Part shown: in pieces, positions 32,958 to 42,128 of the stretch
Numbering within the stretch: position 1 is the first letter of the stretch
Layout: each line of letters begins with the position of its first letter
From: Verrucomicrobiota bacterium
GTDB taxonomy: Bacteria; Verrucomicrobiota; Verrucomicrobiia; Chthoniobacterales; SZAS-18
DNA: 64,000 nt
NCBI GenBank assembly: GCA_025353105.1
Contig: JANXRG010000033.1
Coordinates: 29,349 to 93,348, forward strand
Reading direction: 5' to 3'
Made by a program: the position numbers and the translations under genes
The notes under the pieces: generated by a model
Told to the model about the DNA's origin: nothing
Seen by the model: only the letters and a program-made list of their open reading frames with translations
Database searches by the model: none

Positions 32958-33761
32958 TCAAAACTGTCCGACCCGGCGGAACCAACGCAACGCCTCACGA
33001 AGCTGGCTTAGCTTAATCACATGGTCGGCGTTGAATTGCTCCAGCCGCACGCGTCGAAAGCCGGTCTTCAGCATCGAGCTTTCGACTTGCGCGTGATGAT
33101 TGGGCGTGGCGGTCCTGTCGGTCCATCCGCTCGAAAGATAGATGGGCACGTCGAAAAACGAATCTGGCGGACGCTGAAGGTGCACAGCCGGGGAGAGCGT
33201 GTCCTCATTGATTCCCGTGAGAAAGACCCCGACGAGTCGGACTCCGCCGGTCTTGGCGAGTACCGGGGCCAGGTAAGCGCAACGATTGGCGCCGCCCGAA
33301 AGTCCGGCCAGCGCCACCGGCCATTTCACGGCGGTGGGCCAGCGCTGCCGCAGGGCTTCCAGTCCCGCCGCGATCATCGCGAAGCGCCACGCGCTGGAAT
33401 CGACCTTTGGGCGGATGGTGGCGTCGGTCCCGAGAACCACCCAACCCTCCGTGCGGGTGGCCATGCCAGACAGGTCCACATCCATGGTGCTGTCCCGTCC
33501 CAAGTCAGACGTCGAGATGACGATGAGCAACGGCCAGACCCGCGACGGATCAAAATTCTCGGGCAGCGCCAGCTTCATCCGGCCGGTGGCGGGCCGGGGA
33601 TTTCCGCCTCGCGCGGCGAGCTCCTGAAAAGGCTCGGGCACCGCGAAGGTGTATTCAAGGTCGCGGGCCTGCAGTCGCGGCGTGGGCGGCAGCGCACCGA
33701 GGACACCAGCGAGCAAGGCGATCCGCCAGCCGAGCGTCCGGGGAGGCGGTGTCGTACGCAT
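32958..33761 (-). CDS. Secreted alpha/beta-hydrolase-like protein
   Basis: Signal-like N-terminus and nucleophile elbow GLSGGA. Confidence 0.6.
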   Translation of the reverse strand: MRTTPPPRTLGWRIALLAGVLGALPPTPRLQARDLEYTFAVPEPFQELAARGGNPRPATGRMKLALPENFDPSRVWPLLIVISTSDLGRDSTMDVDLSGMATRTEGWVVLGTDATIRPKVDSSAWRFAMIAAGLEALRQRWPTAVKWPVALAGLSGGANRCAYLAPVLAKTGGVRLVGVFLTGINEDTLSPAVHLQRPPDSFFDVPIYLSSGWTDRTATPNHHAQVESSMLKTGFRRVRLEQFNADHVIKLSQLREALRWFRRVGQF

Positions 33762-33795
33762 GAATCAGGGCTCTCTCTCGAAACCGCTCGACCGG

Positions 33796-34131
33796 CTAGG
33801 CCGGGACCGCATTCACGGGCGCGAGCACTTGCAGGGTCACTCGGATGACAAAATCTCTGACGCGTTCGCGGTAGGCTTGCATGTGCGGCGCGGCGCCATG
33901 AGCGGCGAGCGTTTCGATGCTCGACCACGTCTCGACGACGGTGACCACATCGGGGCGAACCGGAACCTGCCCGGGCACGCCGCTTACCAGATCGACCGCG
34001 GCGCCGTATTCGATGCAACCCACCTCGGCGTGAACCTCGGGCTCCAGTCGGGCAAACTCGCGCAGGAAGCGATCGCGCGTCCCGGGATGCAATTCGATGG
34101 CAGCGATTACGTGAATCAAAATGAACTCCAT
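33796..34131 (-). CDS. Antibiotic biosynthesis monooxygenase (ABM/YgiN)-like protein
   Basis: MEFILIHVIAAIELHPGTRDRFLREFARLEPEVHAEVGCIEYG...VETWSSIETLAAHGAAPHMQAY. Confidence 0.8.
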   Translation of the reverse strand: MEFILIHVIAAIELHPGTRDRFLREFARLEPEVHAEVGCIEYGAAVDLVSGVPGQVPVRPDVVTVVETWSSIETLAAHGAAPHMQAYRERVRDFVIRVTLQVLAPVNAVPA

Positions 34132-34523
34132 GGATGAACGTGCACCGGGCTCGCCTTCTTTGTCATATTCAAGGGTGCACTTCAGCAGAGTTTGCCGGAT
34201 GCCAGGGCCAACTGCGACGGCGCCCGACATCGCGGACGGATTTCACCGGGCGTTCGCCGGCGAGGACCAGGTCGGCCGCAGCATATACCTGCACGCCACG
34301 TTCAAGCACAACAGGCCCGAACAAAGGACGAAGCGAACTGAAAGGGGCTCGATCCATGGAGAGACGCACGCCAACAAATGACACCAAGCTCAGCGTCCCG
34401 CGCGGAGGAAGGCAAGCCAGAATGGCGGGACCTTCTGCTTGGAGACAATCCTCCTTGTTCCCTCCTCCTTGTTCCGTTTCCATTTCGTGACAGTGCCCCG
34501 CGTGGACTGATACGCTCCGAGGG

Positions 34524-35543
34524 ATGGAAGCGGCCGATTGGGTAACCCTTAACGACCAGGATCTTCTCGAGCGCCGCATCTCCAAGCTCGGCCTGTATCT
34601 CGACGGCTCAACTCTCGAGCCGCTCATTCGCCAGCTTTATGAGGAGCTCTCGGCGCACGGGCTCGCGTTTCATCCGCCCTGCCACCTCGGCGATGAGTGG
34701 TTCGTGCCGGTCGGCCTCCCGGCGATTTTCGTGCCGTTTTTTCTCGCGCACGACCGCCTGCGCACGCTCGAGCGGACGCTGATGCTCGAAGTCGAGGGCG
34801 GCACGCCGGAATCGTTCATGCAACTCATGCGGCACGAGACGGCGCACGCCTATGCCTACGCCTTCCAACTCCCGCGGAAGAAAAAATGGCAACAGACCTT
34901 CGGGCAAACCTCGCGGGAGGAGACGCCGCAGTTCTACCGGCCGCGCCCGTTCAGCCGCAGCTACGTGATGCATCTCGACGATTGGTACGCGCAGAGCCAC
35001 CCCGACGAAGACTTCGCGGAGACCTTTGCGGTGTGGCTCACGCCGGGTCTCGAATGGCGCAAGCGCTACGCTGGCTGGAAGGCGTTGCATAAACTCGAAT
35101 ACGTCGATGCCCTGATGCGCTCGCTCGCCGGCCGGCCGCCGGTTCATGCCCCGGAGTATCGCGTGGCCGAGTACGACTGCCTGAACCTCAAGCTCAAGAC
35201 GTACTACGCACGCAAACGAAAGCAGTATGAAGATTCCTATCCGGATTTCTACGACGCCGACCTGCGGCAGCTTTTTCCCGCCGCGGCCGACGGGCCGGAG
35301 CGAATCAAGGCCGGCACGTACTTGCGTGGGCGCCGGCGGCGGTTGATGAACACGGTGTGCCAATGGACAAACGAGAAGAGGTTTCGCGTGAACAAACTTC
35401 TTTCGCGGCTCATCGAACGGTCCGACCAGCTCGGGCTTCATGTGCTCAGGGACGATCCGCAGCAGGACATCGGAGTGACGACTTTCATCACGACTCTGGT
35501 GATGAACAATCTCTTCACGGGCAAGTTCAAGCGGACAAAATAG
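34524..35543 (+). CDS. Putative zinc-binding metallopeptidase
   Basis: MRHETAHAYAYAF (HExxH) and a downstream candidate third ligand HPDEDFAETFAVWL; 1 nt before the ATP-grasp gene. Confidence 0.82.
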   Translation: MEAADWVTLNDQDLLERRISKLGLYLDGSTLEPLIRQLYEELSAHGLAFHPPCHLGDEWFVPVGLPAIFVPFFLAHDRLRTLERTLMLEVEGGTPESFMQLMRHETAHAYAYAFQLPRKKKWQQTFGQTSREETPQFYRPRPFSRSYVMHLDDWYAQSHPDEDFAETFAVWLTPGLEWRKRYAGWKALHKLEYVDALMRSLAGRPPVHAPEYRVAEYDCLNLKLKTYYARKRKQYEDSYPDFYDADLRQLFPAAADGPERIKAGTYLRGRRRRLMNTVCQWTNEKRFRVNKLLSRLIERSDQLGLHVLRDDPQQDIGVTTFITTLVMNNLFTGKFKRTK

Positions 35544-35544
35544 C

Positions 35545-36564
35545 GTGAAAAAGAAGCCCAAAATCCTCGCGCTCTTCGACGCCGTCGCGCCCACGACGCT
35601 CGACCAGGACCTGAGCGCGGAGATGAAGACGGAGGATTGGAAAACCGAGCGGAACGTCCTCGCGGCGCTCGGCAAGCTTGGCTGCGTGGCGGAACATCTC
35701 GCGATTTTCGACGACCTCGATTTGCTGCGGCAGAAACTCGCCAGCTTCGCGCCCGACGTGCTGTTCAACCTCGCCGACCAATTCAAAAACAATCGCGGGT
35801 TCGACCAGAACATCGTTTCGTTTCTCGAGATGCAGGGCGTGCCCTTCACCGGCTGCGGCTCGACCGGCCTCACGCTGTGCAAACACAAGGGCATCTCGAA
35901 AAAAATTCTCGGTTACCACCGCATCCGGGTGCCGGACTTCGTCACCATCCCGCGCGGCGGGCGCATCGCGCGACCCAAGCGCCTGAAGTTCCCCATCCTC
36001 GTGAAGCCGCTCAAGGAGGAGGCGTCGCTCGGCATTTCGCAGGCGTCGTTCGTCGAGACCGACGAGCAGTTCCGCGAGCGCGTTGCCTTCATCCACGAGA
36101 AGTACGACAGCGACGTGATCGCCGAGGAATACATCGAGGGCCGCGAGCTCTATGTCAGCGTGATGGGCAACCTGCGCCTGAGCGTGTTCCCGATTCGCGA
36201 GCTGGTCTTCCGCGAAGTGCCGCCCGACGAACCGAAGATTGCCACGTATCGCGCGAAATGGGACGAGGAATACCGCAAGCGCTGGGGCTTGCAGAATCAA
36301 TTCGCCGCGGGGCTCGACCCGGCGCTCGTGACGCGCATCGAGCTGACGTGCAAGCGCATCTACCGGTTGCTGACGATCGACGGCTATGCGCGCATCGACC
36401 TGCGCGTGACAGCGGCGAACGAGGTGTATTTCATCGAGGCGAACCCGAACCCGATGCTCGCGGAGGACGAGGATTTTGCGATGTCAGCGGCCAAGGCGGG
36501 TCTGGCGTATCCGCAATTGATCGAGCGAATCATCCGACAGGGGATGAAGACGGTGAGAGACTGA
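35545..36564 (+). CDS. D-Ala-D-Ala-ligase-like ATP-grasp protein
   Basis: GCGSTGLTLCKHKGISKKIL, FPILVKPLKEEASLGISQASFV, IAEEYIEGRELYVSVMG, ARIDLRVTAANEVYFIEANPNPML; GTG start. Confidence 0.9.
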   Translation: MKKKPKILALFDAVAPTTLDQDLSAEMKTEDWKTERNVLAALGKLGCVAEHLAIFDDLDLLRQKLASFAPDVLFNLADQFKNNRGFDQNIVSFLEMQGVPFTGCGSTGLTLCKHKGISKKILGYHRIRVPDFVTIPRGGRIARPKRLKFPILVKPLKEEASLGISQASFVETDEQFRERVAFIHEKYDSDVIAEEYIEGRELYVSVMGNLRLSVFPIRELVFREVPPDEPKIATYRAKWDEEYRKRWGLQNQFAAGLDPALVTRIELTCKRIYRLLTIDGYARIDLRVTAANEVYFIEANPNPMLAEDEDFAMSAAKAGLAYPQLIERIIRQGMKTVRD

Positions 36565-36644
36565 GCGGCGCCGGTCGGCACCAGAAACTCGAAACTCGAA
36601 GAAAATTCGAAGTCTGAAATCTGAATTCCGCAATCCAAAATCCG

Positions 36645-38429
36645 ATGCGAATCTCCATCACGCAGATCTTCACGGCGCTCGCCACGACGCTCGTTTTACT
36701 CTCGCCGTTTGAGGCACGAGCGCAGGCCGCGAAGCCGGCGCGGTCGCCCAGCGCGACCCTGAAGGAAGTGCTTTCGGACTATGAGCAATACATCAAGGCG
36801 GTCGATCCAATCGCGGCCGGTCAACGCGGCGACCTCGGGGCGCTCGCGCGCTGGCCGGACAACAGTCCGGAGGCGATTGCCGAAAATCAACGCCTGCTCA
36901 AGGCAATGCAGGCACAACTCGCGACGCTGGGGGACGCCAGGCTCTCGGACGAAGAGGCGCTCAATCGCGATCTGTTGCGCGAGCGCATGGAACTCGACGT
37001 GGCCGGCCTCGCGTTCGATGAGGAGCGGATTCCGTTCAACACCGGCGATGGGTTCTTCACCGTGCCCCACTACGCGGCCGATGGCGTCGTGTTGCGATCG
37101 GAACCACAGGCGCGCGCGTGGCTGGCCAAGCTCGCGGCGGTGCCGGCGTACTACGCGACCGAGACGGCCAACATGCGACGCGGGTTGAAGACTGGACTCG
37201 TGCGACCGCGCCTGGTCGTGGAGCGGGACGCGAGGGCCCTGCAGTCGCGCGCGACGCAGCCCCCGGAACGCCAAGCCCTGTTGAAACCAATCAACGGGTT
37301 GCCAGCGACGATGCCGGAGGCCCTGCGCAAGAGCCTGCAAACCGAGGGGCTTGAGATCGTGAGGTCGAAGATCCAACCCGCGGAGAAGCAACTCGCGGAT
37401 TTCTTCCAAAACGAATATCTGCCGCGGGCCTCCGATTCGATCGGCATCAGCGAGCAGCCGGACGGGAGGAATTTTTACCGTTACCTGATCTGGCGTCACA
37501 CTTCGACCAAACTCAGCCCCGAGCAGATCCATCAGATCGGACTGGCGGAGGTGGCGCGCATTCGCGAGGAGATGCTCGCGGTAATCGCCGAGATCGGTTT
37601 TAAGGGCAGCATCGCGGAATTCGTCGCGCAGCTGCGCACCGACAAGCGCTTCATCGCGGCCAGCACCGAGGAATACGTCGAGAAAGTGCGGGATCTCGCC
37701 AAACGGGCGGACGCCAAACTGCCGGCATTCTTCCACACGCTGCCGCGGCTGACGTACGGCGTGCGCGTGCTCGCGCCGGAACTGAAGGACTCCTCCTCCG
37801 GCTACAATCCGGGCAGTCCTGAGCAGGGCGTCGCCGGTTACATTCTCGTAAATCCCGGGCCGGTCGACCAGAGCCCGCTCTATGGGATGCCGGCCTGGGC
37901 GCTGCATGAGGGCGTGCCGGGCCATCACCTGCAGATCGCGCTGGCGCAGGAACGCACGGACCTGCCGCTATTCCGCCGCAACAGCGACATCAACGCGTAC
38001 GTCGAGGGCTGGGCGCTTTACTCCGAGCATCTCGGCATCGAGATGGGCATGTATCGCACGCCGCACGAGCACTTCGGCCGCCTCTCGCTGGAAATTTGGC
38101 GCGCCTCCCGGTTGGTGATTGATACGGGCATGCACGCGATGGGCTGGACGCGGGAGCAAGCGGTGGCGTTTCTGCGCGAGAACACGGCGCTGTCAGAGCC
38201 TTTTCTCAACTACGAGGTGGATCGCTACATCGGCTGGCCGGCGCAGGCGCTCGGATACAAGCTCGGCGAGATGCGCATCCAGCAGTTGAGGGCGCGGGCC
38301 GAGAAGGAATTGGGATCAAAGTTTGATCTACGGGCGTTCCATGACGCCGTGCTGCGGCCGGGACCGATGCCACTCGACCTGCTGGAGCAACAGATTGACC
38401 GGTGGATTGAGAAGTCACGACGTGACTGA
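36645..38429 (+). CDS. DUF885-family secreted putative metallopeptidase
   Basis: Signal peptide; HEGVPGHHLQIALAQE and EGWALYSEHLGIEMGMY motifs. Confidence 0.9.
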   Translation: MRISITQIFTALATTLVLLSPFEARAQAAKPARSPSATLKEVLSDYEQYIKAVDPIAAGQRGDLGALARWPDNSPEAIAENQRLLKAMQAQLATLGDARLSDEEALNRDLLRERMELDVAGLAFDEERIPFNTGDGFFTVPHYAADGVVLRSEPQARAWLAKLAAVPAYYATETANMRRGLKTGLVRPRLVVERDARALQSRATQPPERQALLKPINGLPATMPEALRKSLQTEGLEIVRSKIQPAEKQLADFFQNEYLPRASDSIGISEQPDGRNFYRYLIWRHTSTKLSPEQIHQIGLAEVARIREEMLAVIAEIGFKGSIAEFVAQLRTDKRFIAASTEEYVEKVRDLAKRADAKLPAFFHTLPRLTYGVRVLAPELKDSSSGYNPGSPEQGVAGYILVNPGPVDQSPLYGMPAWALHEGVPGHHLQIALAQERTDLPLFRRNSDINAYVEGWALYSEHLGIEMGMYRTPHEHFGRLSLEIWRASRLVIDTGMHAMGWTREQAVAFLRENTALSEPFLNYEVDRYIGWPAQALGYKLGEMRIQQLRARAEKELGSKFDLRAFHDAVLRPGPMPLDLLEQQIDRWIEKSRRD

Positions 38430-38577
38430 TGGAACTTAAGGGCTACGCGTTAAGCGTGAACGGAGACATCGGAGGCATCGGAGGCTCATTTGCGGCACCG
38501 GCATTCAAGTCCCATCACCCATAACTTGTCCCCGTGATGGCCCGTCACCTGCTTGGGACGACGGGATGACCAAATGA

Positions 38578-39066
38578 CTGACTTGGGCCCTTTGCCTCAC
38601 CCTCGCATTCACCGCAACGCTTTCTGCGAGATCGATAAAAGTTCCCGAAGACGATCCGGCCGTGACGGTGAACGTCCCTGATTCCTGGAACCCGGAGACG
38701 ATTGACGGGGGCATTACCACCGAGTCGGAAGACAAGGAGGCCACCGTTTTCTTTGAGGTCACCGACGCGAAGGGCACGGCCGCCCTCCTCGACGAGAATA
38801 TCAAGTGGTTAAAGGGCGAGAAAGTCACGATCGACCTGTCCACAAAATCCGAGAAGGAGTTCAAGGCCGGTTCGATGACGTGGAGCAGCGTCTCCTGGAG
38901 CGGCACCAGCGAAGAGTGGGGTCCCGCGACGATTGGCTTCGCCTTTTCGGACGTCGGCAACGGCAAAGTGCTGGTCATGACCTATTGGATCACCAAGAAG
39001 GGCATGGCCACACATGAGGCCGAACTGAACAAGATTTTCGAAAGCGTGAAGAAAATTAAAGGCTGA
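38578..39066 (+). CDS. Hypothetical secreted protein; canonical start codon missing
   Basis: In-frame upstream extension of ORF 38662 reads LTWALCLTLAFTATLSARSIKVPEDDPAVTVNVP (signal-peptide-like), opening directly after a TGA with CTG. Confidence 0.5.
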   Translation: MTWALCLTLAFTATLSARSIKVPEDDPAVTVNVPDSWNPETIDGGITTESEDKEATVFFEVTDAKGTAALLDENIKWLKGEKVTIDLSTKSEKEFKAGSMTWSSVSWSGTSEEWGPATIGFAFSDVGNGKVLVMTYWITKKGMATHEAELNKIFESVKKIKG

Positions 39067-39241
39067 GCTGAGAGTCGAAGGTCGACCGTCGACGGCCAGA
39101 GATTAACCATTCAGGAGGGGGCCGTCATTGAGCGGTCCATCGTTTTGGCGCCGGGAAGGCAAGGCCGGAGTCGACCGAGTCGCTGAGACTGGGCATGATT
39201 CGTCGCTACGAAATCCCCGCCGTCTTCACTCAGCCCAAACC

Positions 39242-39937
39242 ATGACTTCCATGAACCCGGACGTTCCCCCCACCGTAAATCACATTTTCGTCGACTTCGA
39301 AAATGTCCAGGAAATCGATCCGGCCGTCATCGGCCGGACGTCGGTCCGATTCACGTTGTTGGCGGGACCCCGCAACACGAAGCTCGACATCACCGTGGTC
39401 AAGGGGCTCCTGAGCCATCCCGACGCGGCGCAATTGATCCAGCTCAATGCGTCCGGCAAGAATGCGCTCGACTTCGCACTCGCCTACTACGTCGGCCGTG
39501 CCGTGATTGGTGATCCCACCGGTCGTTTTCACATTGTGTCCAAGGACAAGGGTTTCGACCCGCTGGTCGAACACTTGCGTCTCAAGAACATCCAGGCCTT
39601 TCGACACGATAGTTTCGTCGCGCTCGACCTCGCGCGTTCGGTCAAGGTGAAGGCTTCCCCTGCGGTGCCATCACGATCCAAGAAAAAGCCCAAGGCTATG
39701 GTCAAGGTCTCGACTTCACGCCTGGATGAACTCGCGGCCAAGACGTTGGATCATCTCCGCCAAGCCACGACAAAGCCGCCGAAGAGTCTGCAGAAACTCG
39801 TCAGTCACTTGGGCACGCACTTGGGCAAGAAAATCACGGCGTCTGAGGTTCCTGGTTTGGTCGACAGCCTGAGGAGCGATGGGTATCTCACCATCGACGA
39901 AAAGGGCGCAGTCACCTACCTACTTGAGTCAAGGTAG
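39242..39937 (+). CDS. PIN-like/NYN-type putative RNase with C-terminal helical, winged-helix-like region
   Basis: HIFVDFENVQEIDPAVI...ALDFALAYYVGRAVIGDPTGRFHIVSKDKGFDPLVEHL has the acidic residues of a PIN-like fold. Confidence 0.75.
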   Translation: MTSMNPDVPPTVNHIFVDFENVQEIDPAVIGRTSVRFTLLAGPRNTKLDITVVKGLLSHPDAAQLIQLNASGKNALDFALAYYVGRAVIGDPTGRFHIVSKDKGFDPLVEHLRLKNIQAFRHDSFVALDLARSVKVKASPAVPSRSKKKPKAMVKVSTSRLDELAAKTLDHLRQATTKPPKSLQKLVSHLGTHLGKKITASEVPGLVDSLRSDGYLTIDEKGAVTYLLESR

Positions 39938-40079
39938 ATGGCACAACGACCGTAACGTTTCCCCTTCGCCACAATTCTCTCGCCGAAGCCGCGCTATCTC
40001 CAGTATTTCCTCAGAATCCACGCCGCTGCTCAATTCCGGCGGACCGTTTCCACCACAACCCAAAAGACGAAATCAAAGC

Positions 40080-40454
40080 ATGAAGAAGCTCATTCTCCCC
40101 CTCCTCTCCGTTGGCCTGTTGACCCTCGGTGCGCCGGCCACTTCCGCGCAGACGGCGACGGCGCCCAAGTCCGTGATCCATGTAGTCACCGTATCTTGGA
40201 AGCCCGATACTAAACCGGAGCAAATCCAGGCGGCGCTCGACGGCGTCAAGGCGCTTCCGGCCCGATACCCGGGCATCACGCGCGTGTGGACGAAGTCGAT
40301 CAAGGTCCAGGGCGGCAAGGCGAACGCTATCGTCATGGAGTTTGCCGACGAAGCCGCACTCAAGGCCTACACCGACAGCCCGGCCCAGATGGAATGGTAC
40401 AAAGTTTACGCTGCGATCCGCGGCGAGAGTACGACGTTTGACATCACGAATTAG
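40080..40454 (+). CDS. Secreted Dabb (stress-response A/B barrel) family protein
   Basis: Signal peptide, then VIHVVTVSWKPDTKPEQIQAALDGVKALPARYPGI...VMEFADEAALKAYTDSP. Confidence 0.82.
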   Translation: MKKLILPLLSVGLLTLGAPATSAQTATAPKSVIHVVTVSWKPDTKPEQIQAALDGVKALPARYPGITRVWTKSIKVQGGKANAIVMEFADEAALKAYTDSPAQMEWYKVYAAIRGESTTFDITN

Positions 40455-40550
40455 CCGCCCCGTGGGCCGGGGGCGGAAACTCAAAAGTCGAAAAGTCGAA
40501 CGCCTGCGTCGCAGCCAGACCCGCAAATCGTAATCAGATTCAAGACGACC

Positions 40551-41234
40551 ATGTTTCTGAGATCGACCATCACGGTAACCGTTTGCTTTGGCCTCCTGGC
40601 CGCGCGTCCGCCGGCACTGGTCGCGCAGAATCAGCAGGAGATGAATCGCCAGGCCGCGGACGAAGCGGAGAAGGCGGACCAGAACTTGAATCGCGTCTAC
40701 CAAAAGGCGCTCTCGACGCTCGATTCCGACGGCCAGAAACTCCTGCGCACCTCCCAGCGGGCTTGGGTCGCCTACCGCGACGCGGACGCCGCCTCCGCCG
40801 CCGACGAGATGCGGGGCGGATCGGCCTCGCCGCTATTGTCCGATGGGACCAAGGCAGCATTGACGCGGGAACGCACCAAACTGCTTGTGGAGAGGTATGA
40901 CTCCCCGGCAATTTCTAACCCCGCGCCCGAACCACCCGCCAAGGCGGCACCGGGACCGACGAGTCCGGCGGGCGCGAAAACCAAGCGCGCCGCGGCGGAG
41001 CAATTCCTCGCTGCCTACCAGACGGGCGATCGAGTAGCGGCGGCCCAAGTCGCTGTCGAGACTGCGTTGAGACCTCTGACGTGGACTTCGGACATCGTCA
41101 AAATGAAGCCGGGTTTGAAGGTGAGGGACGAGAACGTAATTTCCTACAAGGGCGGCATGATCACGCTCGATTATTCGCAGAACCCCGACGGGAGCTGGGT
41201 GATCACGTCGCTTGGCTTAATCGTGACGGACTAG
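40551..41234 (+). CDS. LprI/DUF1311-like domain secreted protein
   Basis: NQQEMNRQAADEAEKADQNLNRVYQKALSTLDSDGQKLLRTSQRAWVAYRDAD matches the LprI-type repeat pattern. Confidence 0.75.
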   Translation: MFLRSTITVTVCFGLLAARPPALVAQNQQEMNRQAADEAEKADQNLNRVYQKALSTLDSDGQKLLRTSQRAWVAYRDADAASAADEMRGGSASPLLSDGTKAALTRERTKLLVERYDSPAISNPAPEPPAKAAPGPTSPAGAKTKRAAAEQFLAAYQTGDRVAAAQVAVETALRPLTWTSDIVKMKPGLKVRDENVISYKGGMITLDYSQNPDGSWVITSLGLIVTD

Positions 41235-41957
41235 TCAACGGCCGTCCAAATCGTCGACTGCCGGCTTGCGCGAGCGCAGCCACGCCGCGATTTCGCGAAT
41301 TTCGGCGAGTTGCACAAACTCTTTCCCGGCCAATTCCTCGGCCGACACGCGGTCGTGCACCCACGTGGTCGCGTACGGGATGTGAATCGCCGTCCCGCCC
41401 AGTTCCAGCACGGGAAGGATGTCCGACCGCAGCGAATTGCCGACCATGAGGAAATGCTCGGCCCGCACTCCGTGGCGCGTGAGAATCGTGCGGTACGTCA
41501 ACGCGGTTTTCTCCGCGACCACCTCGATCGCCGAGAAGCAATGGCTCAATCCCGAGCGAGCGAGCTTGTTTTCCTGGTCAAACAAATCGCCCTTGGTCAA
41601 GAGCATGAGTCGCCGGTCTCGCGCGAGGTCTTCCACGGTCTCCCGCACGCCCTCGAGGAGCTCAATGGGCGCGCAGAGCATCTCGCGGCCCCATTTCAGA
41701 ATACGCAATATCTCCGCACCCGAAATACGACCCTCGGTCAATTCAATGGCGGTTTCGATCATCGAGAGCACGAAACCCTTCACGCCATAGCCAAAGTGCT
41801 GGAGGTTTTTCGCTTCGGTGGCATTGAGCCGTTCCTCGATCCACTCGGCCGAATGATAAGGCGAGAGCATCTCGCGAAACTGGCTTGCCGTCGCAAGATA
41901 GAGCCGCTCGTTGTGCCAGAGCGTGTCGTCCGCGTCGAAGGCGATGAGGTCGAACAT
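41235..41957 (-). CDS. HAD-family hydrolase
   Basis: DLIAFDADDTLWHNE, LLTKGDLFDQENKLARSGL, MVGNSLRSDILPVLELGG. Confidence 0.9.
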   Translation of the reverse strand: MFDLIAFDADDTLWHNERLYLATASQFREMLSPYHSAEWIEERLNATEAKNLQHFGYGVKGFVLSMIETAIELTEGRISGAEILRILKWGREMLCAPIELLEGVRETVEDLARDRRLMLLTKGDLFDQENKLARSGLSHCFSAIEVVAEKTALTYRTILTRHGVRAEHFLMVGNSLRSDILPVLELGGTAIHIPYATTWVHDRVSAEELAGKEFVQLAEIREIAAWLRSRKPAVDDLDGR

Positions 41958-42128
41958 TTTTTGGCGGAGCGGCGACGAAGCGAAGAACAATTATCCATGC
42001 CGAAGTCCGAACAAAGACGAATGCGAAATAACGCACGAAGGACGACCAGGGTCGAAGTTCAGGAAGCGATGGCCGGGGGGCGGAGCCCGTGGTGGCGATT
42101 GGTTATTTTCGAACGCGCCTCCGGCGTT

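Noticed and set aside
36696-37928. 410 aa minus-strand ORF antisense to the DUF885 gene
   Set aside because: Shadow ORF; no motifs, Arg-rich.
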